This document shows positions 52,080 to 60,002 of a stretch of 64,000 bases of DNA, piece after piece. The stretch spans positions 124,001 to 188,000 of the forward strand of contig NZ_JYMT01000012.1 in the NCBI RefSeq assembly GCF_000938305.1, given 5' to 3'. Each line of letters opens with the position of its first letter. The stretch's first letter is position 1. A model generated the notes under the pieces. It saw only the letters and a program-made list of their open reading frames with translations. It ran no database searches and was not told the DNA's origin. Source of the stretch: Bradyrhizobium sp. LTSP885 (lineage in GTDB: Bacteria; Pseudomonadota; Alphaproteobacteria; Rhizobiales; Xanthobacteraceae). Position numbers and translations under genes: made by a program.

Positions 52080-53159
52080 CTAGTGGATCGAATCTAACAC
52101 TTGGTGCCCGCGCCTGACGGCGGCGATGATTTTACGCGGGTCGGCGGTCCAAACAAACGGCTTGGGCGCTTGGTTTGTCTGCTCGATGAAGCGATCGATC
52201 GCGGTTTCAAGCTCGACGACGGAATGGAAGACGCCGCGTTGCAGACGCTGCTTGGACAATTTCGCAAAGTATCCCTCCACTGCGTTAAGCCAGGAACAGG
52301 ACGTGGGCGTGAAGTGCAAGAAGAACCGTTTGTGGCGTGCCAGCCACGCCACAACGGCTGGATGCTTGTGAGCGGCGTAGTTGTCGAGAATGACATGGAC
52401 CGTCTTTCCAGCCGGAAGCTCGGCGTTGATGGTGTTGAGAAAGCGTATGAACTCCCCGTGGCGGTAGCGCTGCATGCAGCGGCCGATCACCTTGCCCTCC
52501 AGCACGTCCAGCGCCGCAAAGAGTGTGGTCGTTCCGTTGCGCTTGTAATCGTGGGTCATGGTGCCAGCGCGGCCCTTCTTCATGGGAAGGCCGGGCTGGG
52601 TGCGGTCCAGCGCCTGGATTTGGCTCTTCTCGTCGAACGAAAGAACGATGGCATGGGCCGGCGGATCGACGTAGAGCCCTACCACATCGCGCAGCTTCTC
52701 CACGAACCTCGGGTCATTGGAGAGCTTGAACTGTTTGACCCTGTGAGGCTGAAGGCCATGCGCGCGCCAGATGCGGGAGACGGCGCTGGCGCTGATGCTG
52801 CAAGCCGCCGCCATCAGCGCTGCGGTCCACTGGGTTCTCTCTCCCGGCGGCGGGCTCGAGGTCAATGCCACGACGCGCTCGGCCACGTCCGGGCCAAGCG
52901 GAGCTATGCGCGAAGGCCGCGTCTTGTCGCGCAGCAAGCCCACGACGCCCTCCTGCATGAACCGCTCCTGCCAGCGCCAGACGCAGGTCTTGGACTTGCG
53001 CGTCCGGCGCATGATCTCGTTGGTCCCCAGACCCTGAGCCGAAAGCAGCACGATCTCCGCTCGCCAGACGTGCTTCTGCGCCGCGTTGCGGTCCTTCAAA
53101 ATAACCTTCAGCCGCCTGCGCTCCGAAGGCTTCAACGTGATGGATATTCCCGTTCGCAT
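52080..53159 (-). CDS. IS630-family transposase
   Basis: A 359-residue transposase. The N-terminal helix-turn-helix region has GTNEIMRRTRKSKTCVWRW; the DDE core is visible as VLSFDEKSQ, VILDNYAAHKH and WLNAVEGYF. It is full length and uninterrupted. The last sense codon lies at the element's edge and the stop codon TAG is formed by the TA target dinucleotide plus the first flanking base. Confidence 0.95.
   Translation of the reverse strand: MRTGISITLKPSERRRLKVILKDRNAAQKHVWRAEIVLLSAQGLGTNEIMRRTRKSKTCVWRWQERFMQEGVVGLLRDKTRPSRIAPLGPDVAERVVALTSSPPPGERTQWTAALMAAACSISASAVSRIWRAHGLQPHRVKQFKLSNDPRFVEKLRDVVGLYVDPPAHAIVLSFDEKSQIQALDRTQPGLPMKKGRAGTMTHDYKRNGTTTLFAALDVLEGKVIGRCMQRYRHGEFIRFLNTINAELPAGKTVHVILDNYAAHKHPAVVAWLARHKRFFLHFTPTSCSWLNAVEGYFAKLSKQRLQRGVFHSVVELETAIDRFIEQTNQAPKPFVWTADPRKIIAAVRRGHQVLDSIH
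52083..52104 (+). repeat. Left terminal inverted repeat of the IS630 element
   Basis: Reading inward it matches the other end at 16 of the first 22 positions, starting GTGG and sharing TCT and ACA blocks. Confidence 0.75.
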
Positions 53160-53206
53160 GCGTCAGACTCGCACGTCCGGTGTCGCGTGGGAATCCCGGA
53201 TGGGAT

Positions 53207-53228
53207 TCAAATGTCAGACTGGAACCAC
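53207..53228 (-). repeat. Right terminal inverted repeat of the IS630 element
   Basis: Reading inward on the minus strand it begins GTGGTTCCAGTCTGACATTT and pairs with the left end. Confidence 0.75.
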
Positions 53229-53309
53229 TAGGTTGGCACCTTCTGGACCTGAGCCGCCGCGCTGAAGATGCCATCGCGGCAACAGCATCGCGACGACGCG
53301 CCAGTACAT

Positions 53310-54776
53310 CTAGGCAGCGTTGGTCAGGCCATCGGCCGAGTTCTTACTGAATTGCACGCGCAATGCGTCGACGCGGGCTTCCGCTCGCTTCACCGATTCA
53401 TCTTTCACCGGGCCGTAGCCTCGGATCTCGTCCGGATAAGAAGCCAGAGCCACGGCAGCTTCGAGGTTCGCGCCGTCGAGGTAGACCACGATTTCATCCA
53501 CCAAGGCGAAGTACCGATCGCGCAACATCCGCTCCATGCGGCGCTCGCGCATCCAACCAAATGGATCCAGTAGGGAGCCGCGCAGAACTCTTCCTCGCGC
53601 CAACAAACGCAACATCGGCAACAGATACTTCGCCGAAAACGCCCTCTTGCGCGGGCGTCCGCTGGCCGGATCACGGCCAAAGAGGATGGGCGGAGCCAGA
53701 TGCAGCTTGAGCGCGCCGCCATCGAACCGGCGCCGCAGGCCGTCCCAGAAGGATGGATCGGCCAGCAAGCGGGCGACTTCGTACTCGTCTTTGTAAGCCA
53801 TGAGCCTGAAGGTGTTCCTGGCCACCGCTTCGGTCAGCCGGGTCGAGCCCGCGGCCACCTTGTCTTCCGCTTCTCGCACCCGTTCGACTAGGTGACGAAA
53901 ACGTTCGGCGTAGGCGGCGTCCTGATAGGCCCGCAACGCGCTGACTCGAACGGCGATGCGCTCCTGCAGCGTGTCGACAGGCTTGGGCGCCATTGTCGTC
54001 GCCTGCTCTTCCGGAGCCAGCAGGCTCTCCGCCGCGTCGGGATCCGCGAAGTACAATCTTCCGAGGCGGAAGGCCCGTAGCGTTCCGACGACATCCGCGC
54101 CGTTCAATTGGATCGCCTGCTCCATCGCCTCGGGCGACAGCGGCAGCACGCCCATCTGCAACGCGTATCCCAGCATGATCATGTTGGCAGAGATGGAATC
54201 ACCGAACGCGCGCCGGGCAAGGTCGTTCGCCGGCACGCGAACCGGCTCTCGTCCTGCTCGCCGTTCGAGGCGACGGACGAGACGCTCGGCATCGAGATCG
54301 ATATTGCCGTTCTCATGGAACGTCTGGGTCGCCGTCACCTGATCGTCGACGAGAATCGTTGTCGAGCACCCCACCGTCTTCAACGCTTCGAGTTGGGTAG
54401 CCGCGATGGCGTCGGACGCGACCATTAGACGGGCATCCTCCAGACCGAGGCGCAGCGGCGCCACGCTCTGCAGTGTGGGAAGGATCCGCAGGTGGCTGTA
54501 CACCGCCCCGCCCTTCTGGGCGAGGCCGGTCATGTCGTAGATGCCGACGCCCCGGCCCTCCAGATGAGCCGCCATTCCGACGATCGCGGAGGCCGTCACC
54601 ACCCCGGTCCCGCCGATGCCGGCCAGCAGTATGCCGAACCCTCCATCGCCGAGGTCGGCGGCTTCCGGCCTGGGCAGACCGGCGAGTACCGCGTCGAGAT
54701 CGAGGGGTTTAGGCTTCATGAGCCTGCCGCCTTCGATGGTTACGAATGAAGGGCAAAACCCTTCGAGGCAGGACAT
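53310..54776 (-). CDS. Indolepyruvate ferredoxin oxidoreductase-type protein, C-terminal part (behind in-frame TAG)
   Basis: A 488-residue frame in phase with the upstream gene and separated from it by one TAG codon. It starts with the second half of the ferredoxin cluster region (SCLEGFCPSFVTIEGGRL), then the gamma/beta catalytic domain (GILLAGIGGTGVVTASAIVG and GLAQKGGAVYSH near 50-95) and the long C-terminal domain ending in the family-typical DEIRGYGPVKDESVK. Alone it corresponds to an IorB-like subunit; Met at 54719 is another possible restart. In relatives this is one chain of about 1,160 residues with the upstream part. Confidence 0.85.
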   Translation of the reverse strand: MSCLEGFCPSFVTIEGGRLMKPKPLDLDAVLAGLPRPEAADLGDGGFGILLAGIGGTGVVTASAIVGMAAHLEGRGVGIYDMTGLAQKGGAVYSHLRILPTLQSVAPLRLGLEDARLMVASDAIAATQLEALKTVGCSTTILVDDQVTATQTFHENGNIDLDAERLVRRLERRAGREPVRVPANDLARRAFGDSISANMIMLGYALQMGVLPLSPEAMEQAIQLNGADVVGTLRAFRLGRLYFADPDAAESLLAPEEQATTMAPKPVDTLQERIAVRVSALRAYQDAAYAERFRHLVERVREAEDKVAAGSTRLTEAVARNTFRLMAYKDEYEVARLLADPSFWDGLRRRFDGGALKLHLAPPILFGRDPASGRPRKRAFSAKYLLPMLRLLARGRVLRGSLLDPFGWMRERRMERMLRDRYFALVDEIVVYLDGANLEAAVALASYPDEIRGYGPVKDESVKRAEARVDALRVQFSKNSADGLTNAA

Positions 54777-54836
54777 GTCGCTGTTACAGCTCGCCTGGTC
54801 GATGCGACGCTTGCGGCCGAATTCCGTTTCCAGCGG

Positions 54837-54839
54837 CTA
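54837..54839 (-). other. In-frame amber codon splitting a fused oxidoreductase gene
   Basis: After NCMSV the minus strand reads TAG and continues in the same frame PLETEFGRKRRIDQASCNSD into the downstream coding part. Family members have a sense codon here, commonly glutamate as I recall, so one base change (for example GAG or CAG to TAG) explains it. No frameshift or deletion is involved. Confidence 0.85.
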
Positions 54840-56825
54840 TACCGACATGCAGTTCGAGGCCCGGGAGCAGTCACCGCATCCCTCGCAGACCGCGGGGTTG
54901 ATGACGACGCGCTTCGAGGCGGCGGCGACCTGCCCTCGCTTACGCCTCTTGCGCTTCTCGGTCGCGCAGACCTGCACGTAGACGATCACGGTCGTTCCTG
55001 GGACCTTACGCAGTTCGCGCTGCACATTCTCCATGTGCGTGCGGTGAAGGACCGCGACCTCGGCCGGCATCGACTGTCCGGATCGCACCGCGTCCGGATC
55101 TTCGGCCACGACCACGACGCGCTTTGCCCCCTCCAAGAGGACCTGTCGCACGATAGCTTCGACCGATAGACCGCTCTCGACGGTCTGACCGCCCGTCATC
55201 GCGACCACGTCGTTGACGAGTATCTTGAAAGTCACGTTGGCATCGGAAGCGGCTGCCGCTCGGATCGCCAGCGATCCCGAATGGGAGAATGTGCCGTCAC
55301 CGAGATTCACGAACACGTGCTTGGTGTCCGTGAAATGCGACAACCCGATCCAATTCACTCCTTCCGCCCCCATGTGGGTGCAGGGCAACGGGTTGCGGTC
55401 CATGAACTGCACCAGGCCGTGGCAGCCGATCCCGGCCACGCCGAACGACCCGTCCGGCAGCTTGGTCGACCGGTTGTGGGGGCAGCCGGAACAGAAGACA
55501 GGACGGCGCGCCAACGGCCCGACGTCAACCTGCTTGAACGATTCCATACGACCGAAGAGACCCTCGATCGCTGAGCGCAGCGCCGCGGCTTCTGCGAGGT
55601 CGGCGGGAATAACGGCGAGAATACGAAGACCGATGGCCAACGCGACAGTGGCGGCATCCAACGGCTCGTCCGCCGGGAGGAGCTCCTCTCCATCCGGGGT
55701 CCGCTTCCCCGAGATGTTCGGCCGCCGGGCCCAATGGTACATGAGCGCGGCCGCCTGGAACTCCATGTGCGGGCGCTTCTCTTCGACGAACAGCAGCTCC
55801 GCAGCGTCCCGCGCGAATGTATTCAAAGGCTCTGGATCGAGCGGGTAGATCAGGCCCACTTTCAGAACGCCGATGCCCAGCCGCCGCGCGACGGCATCAT
55901 CGACACCTATAAGCCGCAGTCCGTCGACAACGTCCTGGAAAGCCTTGCCGGCCGTCACGATGCCGAGGCGAGAAGGGTTCACCGCTCCGAACGCAACGCG
56001 ATCGATTCCATTCCGTCGCGTGAACGCGTGCACGCGCGGGAGCTTGTTCCGGACTATCCTCTGGTCCTGCGCCGTTACCGCCAGCATTTCCACGCGGATG
56101 CTGACCTCGTTGCGGACCGTCGACTTCTCTTCGAGGACGGGAGCGAGTTCGTCGAGCGAAAAATCCACAGCCTGGGTGCAGTCCGCCGTCTCGTTGACGA
56201 GCTTCAATCCAGCGAGAAGTCCGCATTCCCGCGACATCGCGAACCCGGCAAGGCCAAACTTGAAGATGTCGTGCACGTCCGATGGATAGAGGATCGGCAC
56301 TTCATGGGCGGCAAGCGCGAGGTCGCTCTGGTGCGCCAGAGACGATGACTTGCCGGCATGGTCGTCGCCGAATACCAGCAGCACGCCGCCGTTGGGATGG
56401 GTGCCCGACATGTTGGCGTGTTTGATCGCGTCGCCGGATCGATCGACGCCGGGTCCCTTGCCATACCACATGCCAAACACGCCATCGACGCGGCGCCCGG
56501 GTACGAAGTCGATCTGCTGACTGCCCCACACGGCGGTCATCGCCAGATCTTCGTTCAGCCCCGGCTCGAAGACGATGTCCGCGGCCTTCAGCCGGTCGGC
56601 GATCTTCAGGAGCTCGTTGTCTACGGTGCCGAGTGGCGAGCCCCGATAGCCCGAGATGTAGCCCGCCGTGCGCAAGCCACGCCTGCTATCCAGTTCTCGC
56701 TGCAGTAGCGGCACCCTCGACAAGGCCTGCTTTCCGGTGATGAAGATCGCACCGTCCGTTAGGTCGAATTTGTCTGAAAGCAATACTTCGCGCATGACCG
56801 GAGCCTTCAGCAATTTGTCGTTCAT
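54837..56825 (-). CDS. Indolepyruvate ferredoxin oxidoreductase-type protein, N-terminal part (ends at in-frame TAG)
   Basis: A 662-residue frame holding the thiamine-diphosphate oxidoreductase part of a fused aryl-pyruvate:ferredoxin oxidoreductase. FITGKQALSRVPLLQRELD and AGYISGYRGSPLGTVDNEL open the pyrimidine-binding domain; CSGCPHNRSTKLPDGS, GIGCHGLVQFMD and NLGDGTFSHSGSL with the later NDVVAMTGGQTVE form the diphosphate domain. The ferredoxin domain begins with Cys647, Cys650, Cys653 and Cys659 and is cut by the stop. Reaction: oxidative decarboxylation of an aryl 2-oxo acid to acyl-CoA. The start overlaps the RidA-like gene (ATGA). Confidence 0.87.
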   Translation of the reverse strand: MNDKLLKAPVMREVLLSDKFDLTDGAIFITGKQALSRVPLLQRELDSRRGLRTAGYISGYRGSPLGTVDNELLKIADRLKAADIVFEPGLNEDLAMTAVWGSQQIDFVPGRRVDGVFGMWYGKGPGVDRSGDAIKHANMSGTHPNGGVLLVFGDDHAGKSSSLAHQSDLALAAHEVPILYPSDVHDIFKFGLAGFAMSRECGLLAGLKLVNETADCTQAVDFSLDELAPVLEEKSTVRNEVSIRVEMLAVTAQDQRIVRNKLPRVHAFTRRNGIDRVAFGAVNPSRLGIVTAGKAFQDVVDGLRLIGVDDAVARRLGIGVLKVGLIYPLDPEPLNTFARDAAELLFVEEKRPHMEFQAAALMYHWARRPNISGKRTPDGEELLPADEPLDAATVALAIGLRILAVIPADLAEAAALRSAIEGLFGRMESFKQVDVGPLARRPVFCSGCPHNRSTKLPDGSFGVAGIGCHGLVQFMDRNPLPCTHMGAEGVNWIGLSHFTDTKHVFVNLGDGTFSHSGSLAIRAAAASDANVTFKILVNDVVAMTGGQTVESGLSVEAIVRQVLLEGAKRVVVVAEDPDAVRSGQSMPAEVAVLHRTHMENVQRELRKVPGTTVIVYVQVCATEKRKRRKRGQVAAASKRVVINPAVCEGCGDCSRASNCMSV

Positions 56826-57217
56826 TGTTCCGGAATCGCCGCAGTGCAGTCGATCTCCACCCGGACATCCGGACGCACGAATTTCGAGACTTCGACCAGC
56901 GTGCTTGCCGGCGGATCGATCCCTGCGAAGAACTCCTCACGGATCTTATTCGTCACGGGGTAATCGCGGATATCGAGCACAAATACGTTCATCTTCAGGA
57001 CGTGCTGGAATCCCCCGCCCTCCTCCTTAAGGACAGATCGGATGCGCTCATAGATGACACGCGTCTGCGCCTCCGCATCCTGCGCGCCCGATTCCCGCGC
57101 CGTCACGCCCGAGACGAACACCAGCTTGGTTCCCGCAAGCGGGAGCACTGTCGCGTGGGCGAACTTTCCGAACGGAGCAGGCAAGGCATCGTAAGTCCGC
57201 GATCTTGTGGCCGTCAT
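56822..57217 (-). CDS. RidA/YjgF-family protein without the canonical arginine
   Basis: A 131-residue Rid-fold protein. VFVSGVTARE and DVRVEIDCTAAIPE are family segments. The arginine that RidA uses to deaminate enamines/imines (in the PARS motif) is replaced: the site reads PPASTLVEV. It therefore probably belongs to another Rid subgroup found in catabolic operons, with unknown chemistry. It sits between the hydrolase and oxidoreductase genes in one transcript. Confidence 0.87.
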   Translation of the reverse strand: MTATRSRTYDALPAPFGKFAHATVLPLAGTKLVFVSGVTARESGAQDAEAQTRVIYERIRSVLKEEGGGFQHVLKMNVFVLDIRDYPVTNKIREEFFAGIDPPASTLVEVSKFVRPDVRVEIDCTAAIPEQ

Positions 57218-57226
57218 TTCAACTCT

Positions 57227-58051
57227 CTATGTGATGATCGCCGCGGAAGCGCGCGCGAGATGCGCCAGCGCTCGCTCGCGAAAGTCTTCGTCAGCGAGCG
57301 CAGAAGCGTGATTGACGTCCGGCATAGTCTGCCCGACACCTCCGGGAAAAAGCGCCGCAACACGATATGGAGCACCAGCCAGCTTGTCCTGCTCGCCGAC
57401 TATGACCATTGTGGGCGCGGTCACGGCCGATAGGCGTTCTAGATCGAAGACGCCGGACTGCCCACGCAGGCATGCTGCGAGAACTGCGAGGTCGTTGAAC
57501 GGCCGCGATGCTGCATGCTGTCTGAAACGAACGGCGTAGGACGGGGGTTCTCGTCGATTCGGCGGCCGATCGTCCTCTGGATCAAGAACGTCGGCGAATT
57601 CCGGTGCGAGCCCGACGGTCGCGGCGATCCGATCGCCCATGCCGCCCAGAACCAGACTCACGACACGATCGCCCAACTCGAGCGCCACAGACATCGCGAC
57701 GTGCGCCCCCATCGAATAGCCGACAACGCTGAACCGAAGGTCTCCCCAGCAGTGGTCGCACAGCGCGGCAACGTCGCCGGCAAACGCGTCCAGTCGGTAG
57801 TCCGCGGGTTCGCGGGATTTCACACTCCGGCCGTGCCCGCGCAGGTCCGGCGCAATCACGTCGAATCCCGCCGCCACCAGAGCATCGAACCATCCGGTCT
57901 CGACCCAATCGTCGCTCGCATCGGAAGCAAAACCGTGCAGCAGGAGAACTGGCGTTCCTCGACCCGCCCTCAGAAACGAAACATAGGCCGAGCCGCCCGT
58001 GGCCAAGCCACCGACGTCCAGCACATGTCGCATTGCTCGATCAACCGACAT
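57227..58051 (-). CDS. Alpha/beta-hydrolase
   Basis: A 274-residue hydrolase. LLLHGFASDASDDWVETG holds the oxyanion region, APDLRGHGRS precedes the nucleophile elbow GYSMGAHVAMS, the acid is in IVGEQDKL and the histidine in MPDVNHASAL. Ester, lactone or C-C hydrolysis is possible. ATG 58051 is chosen (11-bp overlap with the amidase gene); 58090 is a longer alternative. It lies nine bases before the RidA-like gene. Confidence 0.87.
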   Translation of the reverse strand: MSVDRAMRHVLDVGGLATGGSAYVSFLRAGRGTPVLLLHGFASDASDDWVETGWFDALVAAGFDVIAPDLRGHGRSVKSREPADYRLDAFAGDVAALCDHCWGDLRFSVVGYSMGAHVAMSVALELGDRVVSLVLGGMGDRIAATVGLAPEFADVLDPEDDRPPNRREPPSYAVRFRQHAASRPFNDLAVLAACLRGQSGVFDLERLSAVTAPTMVIVGEQDKLAGAPYRVAALFPGGVGQTMPDVNHASALADEDFRERALAHLARASAAIIT

Positions 58052-59438
58052 GGGCGCAAGCCTGTGGTCGCGCCGGATGCCTGCGATCATCGAGGGCCTC
58101 GATCATCGCCGCCGCGGCGATGGCTACGCCATCCCTCCCCGGGGCGCCCCCGACCTGCAACCCGATGGGGAAAGCGCCCGCCTTGCTGTGCCAAGGCACC
58201 GAGACGGCCGGACCATGCGAGAGATTAAACAGCGGCGTGAACGGACACCATCTAAACCAGTCGGCCGCTTCGGCAGCCGGCGCGTCAGTACGCAACGGCA
58301 GGCAGGGCATGGTAGGCGTGAGCAGCACGTCGATGTCATTGATCAGAATGGCGGACAGTCGGCTCGCGATCTCTTCGCGCCGTCGTTGCAGCTTAAGCAA
58401 GTCCTCCGCCGTCAAGCTCTGCACCGGTGCAATGAACTCGAGAAGAGCGGCGTGCAGCCCGGTGCGTTTCTCATCGGGAACCAGCGATACGGCATGGCTG
58501 CAACCGAGACGGTAGAGCGCGCCGACGATGTCTCGGGACTCCTCGATCGGAACTTCCACGGTCGTGATCGGCGCCTCCTCGGCGATGACAGACAGCGCGT
58601 CTTCCCACGCCGTTTTCACGACGGGATCGAGGTAGCTGGACAGTCCGGCAGGCACGCCGATGCGGATCTTCGACAGCCACTTCCGTTCAGACCGGGGGAA
58701 ATCGAGCGAAGTCCGAGCGAGCGACGTCCAATCCGCGCCGACCGGGCCGCTCATTACGGAGGCGGCGACCGCCGCGTCCGCGACGTTCCGCGTGATCGGT
58801 CCGATATGCGGAAGCTGCCAGAACGCCGCCGGATACGGATCCAGCGGTATCGTCCCGAAGGTCGGCTTGTATCCGACCACACCGCAGAATGCGGCCGGAA
58901 TACGGACCGACCCCGCGGCATCGGTTCCGATCCCGACGACGCCCAACCCCAACGCCGTCGCTGCTGCAGCGCCGCCGCTACTGCCACCCGCATGACGAAC
59001 CGGATCCAACGGATTCAATGTCACGCCGTTGAGCGGACTTTCGGTCAGCCCCTTCCAGGCAAATTCGGGCGTCGTCGTCTTGCCCAGGAAGACGGCGCCG
59101 CTCGCGCGAAGGCGCGCGATGGAGACGGCATCTCTCGGCGCGGCCGCGTTCGACGTCGTACGGGATCCCCGACGCGTCGGCCAGCCGGCGACGTTGAGCG
59201 TATCCTTGATGGTAATCGGGACGCCATCCAGCGAACCCAGCGCCTCGCCCTTGCGATATCGCGCTTCGGACGCTCGAGCCATTTCCAAAGTGAATGAGTC
59301 GTCGACCAGAACGAAGGCGTTGACGCCTGGATTCAAACGGCCGATCGCCTCGAGTTGCGCCCGCGCGACGCCCACCGGCGACACATCGCCCCGCTTGTAG
59401 CGTTCGTGCAGGCGTAAGGCTTCTCCCTCAATCGACAT
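58041..59438 (-). CDS. Amidase-signature hydrolase
   Basis: A 465-residue amidase. Lys is in VPITIKDTLNVAG, the cis-serine in HAGGSSGGAAAAT and the nucleophile in GIGTDAAGSVRIPAAFCG, so the triad is intact. Full family length, unlike the enzyme at 6680. Start MSIEGEALRLHERY at 59438 is favoured over ATGs at 59462 and 59504. It heads the amidase-hydrolase-RidA-oxidoreductase set and presumably releases an acid and ammonia or an amine from the imported compound. Confidence 0.88.
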   Translation of the reverse strand: MSIEGEALRLHERYKRGDVSPVGVARAQLEAIGRLNPGVNAFVLVDDSFTLEMARASEARYRKGEALGSLDGVPITIKDTLNVAGWPTRRGSRTTSNAAAPRDAVSIARLRASGAVFLGKTTTPEFAWKGLTESPLNGVTLNPLDPVRHAGGSSGGAAAATALGLGVVGIGTDAAGSVRIPAAFCGVVGYKPTFGTIPLDPYPAAFWQLPHIGPITRNVADAAVAASVMSGPVGADWTSLARTSLDFPRSERKWLSKIRIGVPAGLSSYLDPVVKTAWEDALSVIAEEAPITTVEVPIEESRDIVGALYRLGCSHAVSLVPDEKRTGLHAALLEFIAPVQSLTAEDLLKLQRRREEIASRLSAILINDIDVLLTPTMPCLPLRTDAPAAEAADWFRWCPFTPLFNLSHGPAVSVPWHSKAGAFPIGLQVGGAPGRDGVAIAAAAMIEALDDRRHPARPQACAHVG

Positions 59439-59594
59439 AAACTTGATCCCGCACAGCGGCATAGTCCGGTACGCGCCGGAGATAGGCCTGGCTGTTTGCA
59501 CCATAATTCAACCGCGGAATCAGCACTCGCTGCATTTCGACCCCTCCAACCAGACGCGCCACACATTTTCAGCCATTCGCAGAACAGCGCCGTG

Positions 59595-60002
59595 TCAGAT
59601 GGTCGTCCTCCCTTTCTTCAGAATCGTGTCGGCAACGTCGCTCCACAAGCGGGTGTACGTAATACAATCGCCGCTGATGTCGAACTTGTAGATGAATCTA
59701 ATTCCTTCGAAGGTCGTATCATCCATCCAGGTGCCGCGAAGTATGCCGTCGACATAGGCGACGGCGTCTTTACCGCTTGCAATGATGCGAATGTCCTCGA
59801 TCATGTGTCGAATGCCTTTGTGGCGGGTCTTCGACCACTCAAGTAGCCTCTCGACGCTCGGAAACTTTAACCCACCCGGGTATTCGAGGGTTGCCGGATC
59901 GCGACTCAGCCGCTTCACTCCTTCAACGTCGTCGGTTTCCATGGCGCTGATGTATTGGCGCACCAGCATTTGCATCAAAGTAGCGTCGTGCGGTGCGGTC
60001 AT
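59595..60002 (-). CDS. SnoaL/NTF2-like fold protein
   Basis: A 135-residue protein of the NTF2-like superfamily, seen from VRQYISAMETDDVEGVKRLS at the start, the central YPGGLKFPSVERLLEWSKTR and a beta-rich end with TFEGIRFIYKFDISGDCITY. Members are isomerases, dehydratases or small-ligand binders; the role here is unknown. The start overlaps the SBP stop by four bases, so the two are co-translated. Confidence 0.75.
   Translation of the reverse strand: MTAPHDATLMQMLVRQYISAMETDDVEGVKRLSRDPATLEYPGGLKFPSVERLLEWSKTRHKGIRHMIEDIRIIASGKDAVAYVDGILRGTWMDDTTFEGIRFIYKFDISGDCITYTRLWSDVADTILKKGRTTI

Larger units (their letters stand above)
52081..53230. mobile_element. IS630-family insertion sequence with TA target duplication
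   Basis: The element spans GTGG at 52083 to CCAC at 53228 (1146 bp), flanked on both sides by TA (52081-52082, 53229-53230), the hallmark of IS630/mariner transposition. The ends form imperfect terminal inverted repeats. It is inserted 90 bp after the CHMI gene and 80 bp before the end of the oxidoreductase gene; no gene appears broken by it. Confidence 0.88.

Noticed and set aside
52101..53231. 376-residue plus-strand open frame inside the IS element
   Set aside because: Antisense of the IS630 transposase, which has an intact DDE core.
57999..59297. 432-residue plus-strand open frame
   Set aside because: Antisense of the amidase, whose catalytic triad is intact.
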